A stretch of DNA of 64,000 bases from CAVXNB01 sp963763085 (GTDB lineage Bacteria > Actinomycetota > Acidimicrobiia > Acidimicrobiales > Bog-793). Made by a program: the position numbers and the translations under genes. Numbering within the stretch: position 1 is the stretch's first letter; every line of letters starts with the position of its first letter. Below, piece by piece: positions 1 to 7,523 of this stretch. Where the stretch lies: NCBI GenBank assembly GCA_963763085.1, contig CAVXNB010000004.1:1116001-1180000 (forward strand), given 5' to 3'. A model generated the notes under the pieces. It had not been told where the DNA came from, did not search any database, and saw only the letters and a list, made by a program, of their open reading frames with translations.

Positions 1-14
1 GATTGGAGCTGTAA
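1..14 (+). CDS. rplR: C-terminal end of 50S ribosomal protein L18 (partial)
   Basis: Only the last codons are in the window. They read Leu-Glu-Leu followed by TAA at 12-14, which fits the usual hydrophobic C-terminus of L18. The stop overlaps the ATG of rpsE (TAATG). In the standard spc operon L18 lies directly before S5, so the assignment rests on position plus three residues. Confidence 0.5.
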
Positions 15-562
15 TGGTCGAGTCGCAGTACGAAGAGAGCACGATCAAGGTCAACCGTGTCGCGAAGGTCGTGAAGGGCGGGCGGAGGTTCTCGTTCACC
101 GCTCTGATGGTGATCGGCGACGGGAATGGCCGGGTCGGCCTCGGGTACGGCAAGGCGAAGGAGGCCGGACTCGCCGTCCAGAAGGGCATCGAGGAGGCCC
201 GCAAGAACATGTTCGACGTCCCGCTCGCGGGATCGACGATCACCCACCCGGTGCTGGGTCACGCGGGCGCCGGCAGGATCATCCTGAAGCCGGCCGCGCC
301 CGGCACCGGCGTCATCGCCGGCGGCGCGGCGCGTGCGATCCTCGAGAAGGCCGGCATCCGTGACGTCGTGGCCAAGTCGTTGGGCACTTCGAACGCGATC
401 AACGTCGCGCACGCGACCATCGACGGCCTGCGCAGCCTCCGCCGTCCCGACGAGGTCGCCCGCCTCCGCGGCAAGACCCCCGAGGAGGTCACCCCGACGG
501 GCGTGCTCCGTGCCTACGAAGAGCGCCGCCGACTCGGGCGTGTCGCCGGAGAGGTGGGCTGA
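14..562 (+). CDS. rpsE: 30S ribosomal protein S5
   Basis: S5 is a small-subunit ribosomal protein near the mRNA entry site that contributes to decoding accuracy. The 182-residue product has the N-terminal double-stranded-RNA-binding-like domain with the GNGRVGLGYGKAKE motif at about residues 37-50. The C-terminal domain carries TSNAINVAHATIDGL near residue 125. The ATG start overlaps the upstream stop and has a GGAG site at 5-8. It is followed two bases later by rpmD, in the normal L18-S5-L30-L15 order. Length and motifs are normal. Confidence 0.98.
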   Translation: MVESQYEESTIKVNRVAKVVKGGRRFSFTALMVIGDGNGRVGLGYGKAKEAGLAVQKGIEEARKNMFDVPLAGSTITHPVLGHAGAGRIILKPAAPGTGVIAGGAARAILEKAGIRDVVAKSLGTSNAINVAHATIDGLRSLRRPDEVARLRGKTPEEVTPTGVLRAYEERRRLGRVAGEVG

Positions 563-564
563 CC

Positions 565-792
565 GTGGCGACCCGCAAGAGTGCGCAGGCCGCACCCATA
601 ACCGAGGGCCGGCTCGTCGTCACCCAGGTCAAGTCCTCGATCGGCACAAAGCCGAAGCACCGCGGCACCCTGCGGGCGCTCGGGCTCGGCCGGATCGGCA
701 AGACGAACGACCTTCCCGACCGGCCGGAGATCCGCGGCATGATCGCCCGCGTGCCTCACCTCATCACCGTCTCCGAGGAGAGATCCGAATGA
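565..792 (+). CDS. rpmD: 50S ribosomal protein L30
   Basis: L30 is a small large-subunit protein. The 75-residue product has the family core LVVTQVKSSIGTKPKHRGTLRALGLGRIGK and ends in an acidic tail. It carries about 14 extra N-terminal residues compared with the usual protein of about 60 residues; a later start is not obvious because the next in-frame start would cut into the core. The start is GTG, two bases after the rpsE stop. Its TGA overlaps the ATG of rplO (ATGA), which suggests translational coupling. Confidence 0.95.
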   Translation: MATRKSAQAAPITEGRLVVTQVKSSIGTKPKHRGTLRALGLGRIGKTNDLPDRPEIRGMIARVPHLITVSEERSE

Positions 793-1277
793 AGTTGCAC
801 GAGCTCGCACCCTCCCCCGGCTCGAATCGACCCAAGCGCCGGGTCGGGCGGGGTACCGGCGGCAAAGGTGGCAAAACTGCAGGCCGCGGCACCAAAGGTC
901 AGAAGGCCCGGAACAAGATCAAACTCGGATTCGAGGGAGGTCAGCTGCCTTTGACCCAGCGGATACCGAAGTTGCGAGGGTTCGCGAACCCGTTCCGCGT
1001 CGAGTACAACGTCGTCAACTTGGGCATTCTGGATGAGCTGGGCGCCGACGAGGTCACCCCGGAGAGCCTCAAGGCCAGCGGCATCGTGCATCACAAGGGT
1101 CTGGTGAAGGTCCTTGGTGACGGCGAGCTGCATCGGGCCGTCCGGGTATCCGCGCATGCCTTCTCGCGTTCGGCCGTCGAGGCGATCGAGGCCGCCGGCG
1201 GGTCGGTTACGGTCGTTCCCCCGCCGTACGGCGACCGGCGCCCCCCTGCCAAGGGAAATGCCCTCGCCAACCGCTAG
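789..1277 (+). CDS. rplO: 50S ribosomal protein L15
   Basis: L15 is a large-subunit assembly protein. The 162-residue product begins MKLHELAPSPGSNRPKRRVGRG and has the typical glycine-rich basic N-terminal arm with GTGGKGGKTAGRGTKGQKAR. The globular C-terminal half follows from about residue 70. The ATG at 789 overlaps the end of rpmD and matches the family N-terminus; a longer in-frame opening upstream is not supported. secY follows after 72 bases. Confidence 0.97.
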   Translation: MKLHELAPSPGSNRPKRRVGRGTGGKGGKTAGRGTKGQKARNKIKLGFEGGQLPLTQRIPKLRGFANPFRVEYNVVNLGILDELGADEVTPESLKASGIVHHKGLVKVLGDGELHRAVRVSAHAFSRSAVEAIEAAGGSVTVVPPPYGDRRPPAKGNALANR

Positions 1278-1349
1278 GGTTCTTCGGCGGCGTCGAGGTT
1301 TCGCCTGCAATCGCGCGTCGGGCAGCGCGCCGAGTGAGGGAAGGATCTG

Positions 1350-2639
1350 ATGCTCGCAAGCCTGCGGAACATGTTCAAGGTCCCGGACCTCCGCAACAAG
1401 GTCCTGTTCACCCTGCTCATCATCGGCATCTACCTGCTCGGCGCGAACATCGTCGTACCCGGGGTCGACTTCAAGGAGATCCAGCAGATCACCGCTACTG
1501 AGCGGTCCGGCGGCGCCCTCGGCTTCCTCAACCTGTTCTCGGGTGGCGCCCTCGCCAGAGCCGCCATCTTCGGCCTCGGGATCATGCCCTACATCACGTC
1601 TTCGATCATCGTCCAGCTTCTCCAGACGGTGATCCCGAAGTTCGAGCAGTGGCGCGAGCAGGGCGCGGTCGGCCAGCGCAAGCTGACCCAGGCAACCCGT
1701 TACCTCACCGTGGCGCTCGCCGTCATGCAGAGCTCCGGCCTGGTCTTTCTCTTCCACAGCGGCCAGCTCTTCGGCAGCGGCAGCAACATCGACCTCATCC
1801 CCGACTTCACGGCGCCTCGCGTGCTGTTCATCATCCTCATCTTCACCGCCGGGACGGCCGTCGTGATGTGGCTCGCCGAGCTCATCACCCAGCGCGGCAT
1901 CGGCAACGGCATGTCGATTCTGATCTTCTCGAACGTCGTCGCCGCGATCCCGATCTACGGCCAGCTGATCAAGGCCGACAAGGGCTGGTTCGGGCTCGGG
2001 GTGATCCTGCTCCTGGTCATGGCCCTGCTGGTCGCGATCGTGTTCGTCGAGCAGGGCCAGCGCCGCATCCCGGTCACGTTCGCAAAACGAGTCCAGGGCC
2101 GGCGCATGTACGGCGGCCAGAGCACCTACATCCCTCTCAAGGTCAACCAGGCCGGCGTGATCCCGATCATCTTCGCGAGCTCACTTCTGTACATACCGGT
2201 CCTGCTCTCGAACGTGCTTCCCTGGTCGGCCTTGCGCAACTGGGTGCAGCACAACCTGCTGAACCCGACCGACGGCTGGTACATCGTCTTCTACGGCTTG
2301 TTCATCGTCCTGTTCACGTTCTTCTACGTGCACGTGAGCTTCGACCCCTTCCAGCAGGCTGACACGATCCGTAAGCAGGGCGGTTACATCCCCGGTTTCC
2401 GGCCCGGGCCTCCGACCGAGCACTACCTCGCCCGGATCCTCAACCGGATCACCCTCCCGGGGAGCTTGTTCCTTGCGGCGGTGGCGCTGACTCCCTCGAT
2501 CCTGCTGTCGGCCTGGCACATCACCAATATCCCCTTCGCCGGCACGACCCTCCTGATCTCCGTGGGTGTTGCCCTGGAGACCATGAAGCAGATCGACAGC
2601 CAGTTGATGATGCGTAACTACGAGGGTTTCCTTCAGTAG
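1350..2639 (+). CDS. secY: Protein translocase subunit SecY
   Basis: SecY is the channel-forming subunit of the Sec translocon in the cytoplasmic membrane. The 429-residue protein starts with the conserved LRNMFKVPDLRNKVLFTLLI segment and shows ten hydrophobic segments. Conserved pieces include GIMPYITSSIIVQLL (about residue 75), QRGIGNGMSILIF (about 182) and the basic cytosolic loop before GYIPGFRPG. A GGAAGG ribosome site precedes the ATG. The adk GTG follows the TAG without a gap, so the two are probably translationally coupled. Confidence 0.98.
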   Translation: MLASLRNMFKVPDLRNKVLFTLLIIGIYLLGANIVVPGVDFKEIQQITATERSGGALGFLNLFSGGALARAAIFGLGIMPYITSSIIVQLLQTVIPKFEQWREQGAVGQRKLTQATRYLTVALAVMQSSGLVFLFHSGQLFGSGSNIDLIPDFTAPRVLFIILIFTAGTAVVMWLAELITQRGIGNGMSILIFSNVVAAIPIYGQLIKADKGWFGLGVILLLVMALLVAIVFVEQGQRRIPVTFAKRVQGRRMYGGQSTYIPLKVNQAGVIPIIFASSLLYIPVLLSNVLPWSALRNWVQHNLLNPTDGWYIVFYGLFIVLFTFFYVHVSFDPFQQADTIRKQGGYIPGFRPGPPTEHYLARILNRITLPGSLFLAAVALTPSILLSAWHITNIPFAGTTLLISVGVALETMKQIDSQLMMRNYEGFLQ

Positions 2640-3451
2640 GTGGTACCGGGCGCGAGGCTCATAGTTCTCGGCAAGCAGGGCGCGGGGAAAGGGACGCAGT
2701 GCACGCGGTTGTCGCACCATTACGTCCTTCCCCACATCTCCACCGGGGACATGTTGCGAGCGGCGGCCAAGTCGCGGACGTCGCTCGGGATCGAGGCGCG
2801 CCTGTATCTTGATCGGGGCGACCTCATCCCTGACGAGATCGTGCTGCGAATGGTCGGCGTCCGCCTCGAACAGGACGACACCAGGACCCGCGGGTTCGTG
2901 CTCGACGGGTTCCCGCGCACGGTCGCCCAGGCGGACGGACTCGACGAGCTGCTGAAGCCTGTCGAGCTGGACCTGGCGCTCAACCTGGTCGCGCCGACCG
3001 AGGTCGTGCTGGAGCGTCTCGCAAGCCGCCGAGTGTGCGAGGACTGTGGCGCGATCTACTCGACGGCGATTCCGCCGAAGCTGAATTGGACCTGCGACGT
3101 CTGTGGTGGCGAGGTCCTGCAACGAGAGGACGACACCATCGATGCGATAAAGCACCGCCTCGATCTCTACGATCTCTCGACGGCCCCACTCGTCACGCGG
3201 TACGCGGCCGCCGGCAAGCTCGTTGAGGTGTCAGGGCTGGGAAGCGCCGACGAAGTGACCGCTTCGCTCGTCGCGGTGATCGATGCCTACCAGCACGGAG
3301 GCGATTTCTCCCCCCGACCCCGCCGGCCGAGGAGAGCGATCCGCCAGCCGAAGAGGGCGATCCGCTGGCCGAGGAGGCCGATCCGCTGGCCGAGGAGGGC
3401 GATCCGCTGACCGAAGAGGCCGATCCGCTGGCCGAAGAGGCGGACAAGTAG
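2640..3451 (+). CDS. adk: Adenylate kinase, zinc-binding long form, with repeat tail and apparent frameshift
   Basis: Adenylate kinase converts ATP and AMP to two ADP. The P-loop is at residues 11-18 and STGD at 34-37. DGFPRT lies at about 89-94. The LID domain has a four-Cys zinc site (Cys133, 136, 152, 155). The GTG directly follows the secY stop. As written, the frame ends at 3410 with a basic tail rich in rare AGG/AGA codons. If one C is missing from the C6 run at 3310-3315, the frame instead enters six acidic heptads with normal codon use and stops at 3449-3451. I prefer that reading. The core enzyme (about 215 residues) is intact either way. Confidence 0.93.
3323..3448 (+). repeat. Six tandem 21-bp units coding an acidic heptapeptide in the adk tail
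   Basis: Six consecutive 21-base units differ at a few positions. In the preferred frame they encode the heptads PAEESDP, PAEEGDP, LAEEADP, LAEEGDP, LTEEADP and LAEEADK. The unit size equals that of the repeat in the proline-rich gene near 57.6 kb, although the sequences differ. An acidic C-terminal tail is not part of the catalytic fold. Confidence 0.85.
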
Positions 3452-3498
3452 CGGTTGCACGGTCGTTCGGGGCAACGCCGGGGCTGGCGGTGTAGTCG

Positions 3499-3578
3499 AA
3501 TTTCTTTCCAAACTTGCTTCCGCGAAAGATTGTGACTGGTCGCAATCTCGTTCCGAGGCAAGTTTGGACGAAATTTTG
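3499..3578. repeat. Long AT-rich imperfect palindrome, copy A of a dispersed element
   Basis: The left arm (from 3499, including AAACTTGC and AGATTG) and the right arm (CAATCT, GCAAGTTT, AAATTT, to 3578) are inverted repeats around a centre at GACTGGTC (3534-3541). Bases 3508-3550 are identical over 43 bases to the reverse complement of 55734-55776. The stretch is clearly poorer in G+C than its surroundings and lies in the 239-bp gap between adk and map. It contains no ORF of its own. It could be a transcription terminator, a REP/MITE-like element or a protein-binding site. Confidence 0.85.
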
Positions 3579-3690
3579 ATAAGTGCCGCCGGCGGGCCGG
3601 CGAGCCGGGGTGCCGGCGAGCGGGCGAGCCCCTGCAGCGGCTGGCGAGCCGGCCGCACGGGCCGTACCGGCTCGGTACCGTGGAGAGGCC

Positions 3691-4431
3691 ATGAGACGTT
3701 CGCCAGAGGAGATCGCGAAGATGCGGCGCGCCGGGAAGGTCGTCGCCGAGATGCTCGAGACGACGCGGCTCGCGATCAAGCCGGGCGTCACGACCGGTGA
3801 CCTCGACCGCACCGCCCGCGAGGTGCTCGAACGCCGGGGCGCACGGTCGAACTTCCTCGGCTATCACGGCTTCCCCGCCGTGATCTGCACATCCCCGAAC
3901 GACATGATCGTGCACGGCATCCCCGGCAACTACCGGCTCGAGGATGGCGACGTGATCTCGATCGACTGTGGAGCGATCATCGAGGGCTACCACGGCGACG
4001 CTGCGTACACCGCTCCGGTGGGCGAGGTCTCGGCCGAGGCCGCCCGGCTGCTCGAGGTGACCGAGCGGAGCTTGTGGGCCGGGATCGACGAGCTGCGGGA
4101 CGGCAATCGACTTCACGACGTCGGGCGGGCCGTCCAGAACGTCGCCGAAGCCGCCGGCTACTCGGTCGTCCGCAAGTACGTGGGTCACGCCATCGGCACG
4201 GAGATGCACGAGGAGCCGCAGGTGCCCAACTACTGGCCCGGCGTGCCGGGGCCGAGGATCAAGGTCGGGAACGTCTTCGCGATCGAGCCGATGGTGAACG
4301 TCGGGACTCCCGATACAATCGAGCTCGACGACGGATGGAGCGTCATCACGGCAGACGGGAAGCTGTCCGCCCACTTCGAGCACACAATCGCGGTCACCGA
4401 AGATGGCCCGGAGGTGCTGACGCAGGCTTGA
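3691..4431 (+). CDS. map: Methionine aminopeptidase, type I
   Basis: This metalloprotease removes the initiator methionine from nascent proteins. The 246-residue product begins MRRSPEEIAKMRRAGKVVAEML. It has the five metal ligands of the pita-bread fold: Asp in IDCGA (about 92), Asp in GDAAYT (about 103), His in GHAIG (about 166), Glu in IEPM (about 199) and Glu in HFEHTIAV (about 230). It lacks the N-terminal zinc extension of type Ic enzymes. The ATG is preceded by TGGAGAGG. The order adk-map-infA is conserved in actinobacteria. Confidence 0.97.
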   Translation: MRRSPEEIAKMRRAGKVVAEMLETTRLAIKPGVTTGDLDRTAREVLERRGARSNFLGYHGFPAVICTSPNDMIVHGIPGNYRLEDGDVISIDCGAIIEGYHGDAAYTAPVGEVSAEAARLLEVTERSLWAGIDELRDGNRLHDVGRAVQNVAEAAGYSVVRKYVGHAIGTEMHEEPQVPNYWPGVPGPRIKVGNVFAIEPMVNVGTPDTIELDDGWSVITADGKLSAHFEHTIAVTEDGPEVLTQA

Positions 4432-4595
4432 GCGGCTAGTATGGCTGGCGCCTCGGGTCAGGTGGCCGGCGGGCTATGCTTTTGTGTGCCCTGAGCCGGT
4501 TGTTTGCGCGGCATCAGTGCGATGATTCCGTCGCCAATGATTCAGCTGGACGGCGGCTGCCGCGCCGGCGACAAGAAGTCGAAGCTGAGAATTGT

Positions 4596-4601
4596 AGGAG
4601 G
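4596..4601 (+). promoter_or_regulatory. Shine-Dalgarno AGGAGG that supports a CTG start for infA
   Basis: AGGAGG at 4596-4601 lies five bases before CTG at 4607. An in-frame TAG at 4595-4597 excludes any earlier start. The only canonical start in this frame is GTG 4634, which would remove nine residues of the conserved IF-1 N-terminus and leave the strong site 32 bases away. Confidence 0.65.
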
Positions 4602-4606
4602 TTGAC

Positions 4607-4831
4607 CTGCCCAAACCCAAAGAGGATGCGATCGTGCTGGAAGGCACCGTTGTCGAGCCGCTCCCGAACGCCATGTTCCGTGTCGAGCTGGAGAACGGCC
4701 ACAAGGTCCTCGCCCACAGCTCGGGCAAGATGAGAATGCACCGTATCCGCATCTTGCCGGGTGACCGTGTCCAGGTGGAGATCACGCCATACGACCTCGC
4801 GCGAGGGCGGATCACGTATCGCTACAAGTGA
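4607..4831 (+). CDS. infA: Translation initiation factor IF-1 (probable CTG start)
   Basis: IF-1 binds the ribosomal A site during initiation. From CTG 4607 the product is 74 residues and begins (M)PKPKEDAIVLEGTVVEPLP, which matches the family N-terminus. The OB-fold core includes NAMFRVELENGHKVLAH, SGKMRMHRIRILPGDRV and the end RGRITYRYK. A GTG at 4634 gives a 65-residue form that lacks the KEDAI segment. CTG is a very rare start codon; a base error in an original TTG or ATG is an alternative. The gene sits in the usual place before rpmJ. Confidence 0.93.
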   Translation: MPKPKEDAIVLEGTVVEPLPNAMFRVELENGHKVLAHSSGKMRMHRIRILPGDRVQVEITPYDLARGRITYRYK

Positions 4832-4964
4832 GTGATGACGCGCTCTGGCGCGTGGCCACCGGTTTCGGGCGGTTGGAGGGGTTGCAGAGTAGGAGCCGGG
4901 CGGCACGGCCGTCCAGGCAGGAGCGGGTCGGCGGCGCCGGCCCCGTCGAGTGGAGCATGAGATC

Positions 4965-5078
4965 GTGAAGGTTCGACCGAGCGTCAAGACAATGTGCGAG
5001 AAATGCAAGGTCATCCGTCGTCACGGGCGGGTGATGGTCATCTGCACCAATCCGCGGCACAAGCAAAGGCAGGGGTAG
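4965..5078 (+). CDS. rpmJ: 50S ribosomal protein L36
   Basis: L36 is the smallest ribosomal protein. The 37-residue product starts MKVRPSVKTMCEKCKVIRR and has the zinc ligands Cys-x2-Cys (residues 11 and 14), Cys27 and His32 in CTNPRHKQRQG. The start is GTG at 4965 and the stop is TAG at 5076-5078. rpsM begins three bases later. The zinc form is intact, so the protein depends on zinc. Confidence 0.97.
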   Translation: MKVRPSVKTMCEKCKVIRRHGRVMVICTNPRHKQRQG

Positions 5079-5081
5079 CTC

Positions 5082-5458
5082 GTGGCCCGAATCTCCGGTG
5101 TCGACATCCCCGCGAGAAGCGCCTCGAGATCGCGCTCACCTACGTCTACGGAATCGGCCTCACGCGATCGCAGGAGGCCTGTGCCGCGACCGGGATCAAT
5201 CTGGACACCCGGGTTCGCGATCTCACCGACGAGGAGGTCGCCCGCCTGAGGACGTGGATCGACACCAATCTCAAGGTGGAAGGTGATCTTCGCCGCGACG
5301 TCGCCCAGGACATCAAGAGGAAGATGGAGATCGGCTGCTACCAGGGGATTCGCCACCGCAAGGGCCTTCCGGTCCACGGTCAGCGCACGCACACCAACGC
5401 CCGCACCCGCAAGGGACCGAAGAAGACCGTCGCCGGAAAGAAGAAGGTGCGCAAGTAG
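5082..5458 (+). CDS. rpsM: 30S ribosomal protein S13, with apparent one-base frameshift
   Basis: S13 is a head protein of the small subunit that contacts tRNA and the 50S subunit. GTG 5082 gives MARISGVDIP, then the frame breaks at the CCCC run 5108-5111. One extra C would continue with REKRLEIALTYVYGIGLT and then the rest of the protein to TAG 5456-5458 (125 residues, KGPKKTVAGKKKVRK end). The later part is in frame with an upstream ATG at 4994, but that start would run through rpmJ and is rejected. Because S13 is normally single-copy and needed, a sequence error is the likeliest explanation. Confidence 0.93.
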
Positions 5459-5501
5459 CCATGGCCCCCCATACGATCGACCGCTCACCGGAGCGCCGCT
5501 G

Positions 5502-5903
5502 ATGGCCAAGACGACCAAGCCGGGCGGCCGCCGGCCGCGCCGCAAGGAACGCAAGAATGTCACCTACGGCGTAGCCCATATCAAGAGCTCGTTCAACAAC
5601 ACCATCGTCTCGATCACCGACCAGGAAGGCAACGTCATCGCCTGGGCGTCCGCCGGCAACGTCGGCTTCAAGGGGTCCCGCAAGTCCACGCCCTTCGCGG
5701 CGCAGATGGCGGCCGAGCAGTGCGCCCGGCGGGCCATGGAGCACGGTGTCCGGCGGGTCGACGTGCTGGTCCGGGGACCCGGCTCAGGTCGAGAGACCGC
5801 GATCCGGTCGCTTTCGAGCGCCGGCATCGAGGTCACGGGAATCAAAGACGTCACGCCCATCCCCCACAACGGCTGCCGCCCTAAGAAGCGGCGCCGGGTC
5901 TGA
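5502..5903 (+). CDS. rpsK: 30S ribosomal protein S11
   Basis: S11 is a small-subunit platform protein near the mRNA exit. The 133-residue product begins MAKTTKPGGRRPRRKERKNV and has the conserved GVAHIKSSFNNTIVSITD and the C-terminal GIKDVTPIPHNGCRPKKRRRV. The ATG at 5502 matches the family start. The frame is open upstream only through unrelated reading of the rpsM region. The order rpsM-rpsK-rpsD-rpoA is the standard alpha operon. Confidence 0.98.
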   Translation: MAKTTKPGGRRPRRKERKNVTYGVAHIKSSFNNTIVSITDQEGNVIAWASAGNVGFKGSRKSTPFAAQMAAEQCARRAMEHGVRRVDVLVRGPGSGRETAIRSLSSAGIEVTGIKDVTPIPHNGCRPKKRRRV

Positions 5904-5917
5904 GCGAGGGGACGACG

Positions 5918-6544
5918 ATGGCTCGATACACCGGACCGGTCTGCCGCCTTTGCCGGCGGGAGAAGGTCAAGCTCTTCCTGAAGGGCCCGAAGTGCGAGAC
6001 GGTACGCTGCCCGATCGAGCGGCGGCCGAACCCGCCGGGCGAGCACGGGCGCGACCGTCTGCGCCAGCCCTCCGAGTACAACACCCAGCTTCGCGAGAAG
6101 CAGAAGGCTCGCCGCATCTACGGCGTGCTCGAGACCCAATTCCGCAACATGTACGAGGAGGCGAACCGCCAGTCCGGCATCACGGGCGAGAACCTGCTCC
6201 GGATGCTGGAATCCCGCCTCGACAACGTCGTCTTCCGTGCCGGCTGGGGAGCGAGTCGTAACCAGGCGCGGCAGTTGGTGCGCCACGGCCACCTGCTCGT
6301 GAACGGCCGGCGCGTCACGATCCCGAGCTACCGCGTGCGCGCAGAACGACCGGGTCGAGCTCGGCCCCAAGGCGCGGGAATTCATCATCATCCGCCACAA
6401 CCTCGACACCATCGACCGACGGCCTCCCGCGTGGCTCGAGGTCGAGGACGGGGCAGCGCGGTCCGCGTGCTCGCGCTCCCGCTCCGGGAGCAGATCGACA
6501 CTCAGGTGCGCGAGCAGCTGATCGTCGAGTTGTACTCCAAGTAA
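5918..6544 (+). CDS. rpsD: 30S ribosomal protein S4, with two compensating frameshifts
   Basis: S4 is a primary 16S rRNA-binding protein and a repressor of the alpha operon in several bacteria. The first 140 residues are normal: a zinc-type N-terminus with CRLCRREK and CPIERR, then the S4 RNA-binding motif around ESRLDNVVFRAGW. From about 6340 to 6455 the given frame is nonsense-like. The +1 frame there reads NDRVELGPKAREFIIIRHN and on to RRPPAWLEVEDG, and the original frame then resumes to the family ending REQLIVELYSK. The second break lies at a GGGG run at about 6451-6454. Two compensating breaks in about 115 bases indicate sequence errors. Confidence 0.94.
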   Translation: MARYTGPVCRLCRREKVKLFLKGPKCETVRCPIERRPNPPGEHGRDRLRQPSEYNTQLREKQKARRIYGVLETQFRNMYEEANRQSGITGENLLRMLESRLDNVVFRAGWGASRNQARQLVRHGHLLVNGRRVTIPSYRVRAERPGRARPQGAGIHHHPPQPRHHRPTASRVARGRGRGSAVRVLALPLREQIDTQVREQLIVELYSK

Positions 6545-6580
6545 CCAGCGCGGCAATCCAACCAGGAGCCCCATAACCCC

Positions 6581-7522
6581 ATGCTCATCATTCAGCGTCC
6601 CACCGTCGAGCCGATCGGTGAGCCGGACCAGCACCATCAGCGTTTTGCGATCGGTCCGCTCGACCCCGGCTTCGGGCACACCCTCGGAGCCTCGCTCCGC
6701 CGCACCCTGCTCTCGTCGATCCCCGGCGCAGCGGTCACCCAGGTGCGTTTCGACGAGGCTCTCCACGAGTTCACGTACCTCCCCGGAGTGAAGGAGGACG
6801 TGAGCGACATCATCTTGAACCTGAAGGATCTCGTGCTCCGGAGCGAGTCCGACGAGCCCGTCACGATGCGGATCGACGTGCGCGGCCCGGCGGACGTGAC
6901 TGGCGGGGACCTGCGCACGACCGCGGACGTCGAGGTGCTCAACCCCGATGTCCACATTGCGACCGTCAACGCGAAGGGTCGCCTGGCGATCGACGTCACC
7001 GTCGAGCGCGGCAAGGGTTACGTCGCGGCCGAGCGCAAGCAGGCATCGTCCACCATCGGGGTAATCCCCGTCGACGCGATCTTCTCGCCGGTGCGCCGCG
7101 TGGCCTTCGAGGTCGAGCCCACCCGGGTCGAGGTATCGACCGACTACGACCGGATCGTCATGGACATCGAGACCGACGGCTCCATCTCGCCGCGGGAGGC
7201 GCTCGCGTCGGCCGGCCAGACCTTGCGTGGGCTGCTCTCCCTCGTCGCCCAGCTCGCCGGCGAGGGTCGGGGCCTGGAGCTCGGCGAGGTCGGGGTCGCC
7301 GCCACCGGCTCGCCCGACCTGGACCTCCCGATCGAGGAGCTCGACCTTCCCGAGCGGCCGCGCAACTGCCTCAAGCGCGCCCAGATCAACACCGTCGGCG
7401 AGCTCATCGAGCGCACGCCCGAGGACCTGCTGGCGATCACCAACTTCGGCCAGAAGTCGCTCGACGAGGTGCTCGAGCGTCTCGACGAGCGAGGCTTGTC
7501 GTTGCGCGAGGCGGGAGTCTGA
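6581..7522 (+). CDS. rpoA: DNA-directed RNA polymerase subunit alpha
   Basis: The alpha subunit forms the scaffold of RNA polymerase. The 313-residue product has the N-terminal dimerisation domain with GHTLGASLRRTLLSSIPGA (about 27-45). An acidic linker follows, and the C-terminal domain is marked by PERPRNCLKRAQINTVGEL and LAITNFGQKSLDEV (about 255-300). The C-terminal domain binds UP elements and activators. The usual GNSLRR appears as GASLRR. The ATG at 6581 follows rpsD by 36 bases and rplQ follows directly. Confidence 0.98.
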   Translation: MLIIQRPTVEPIGEPDQHHQRFAIGPLDPGFGHTLGASLRRTLLSSIPGAAVTQVRFDEALHEFTYLPGVKEDVSDIILNLKDLVLRSESDEPVTMRIDVRGPADVTGGDLRTTADVEVLNPDVHIATVNAKGRLAIDVTVERGKGYVAAERKQASSTIGVIPVDAIFSPVRRVAFEVEPTRVEVSTDYDRIVMDIETDGSISPREALASAGQTLRGLLSLVAQLAGEGRGLELGEVGVAATGSPDLDLPIEELDLPERPRNCLKRAQINTVGELIERTPEDLLAITNFGQKSLDEVLERLDERGLSLREAGV

Positions 7523-7523
7523 G

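Noticed and set aside
4838..4853. ACGCGC-TCTG-GCGCGT hairpin after infA as a terminator
   Set aside because: The stem is only six pairs with no T-run and lies inside a conserved operon before rpmJ, so termination is unlikely.
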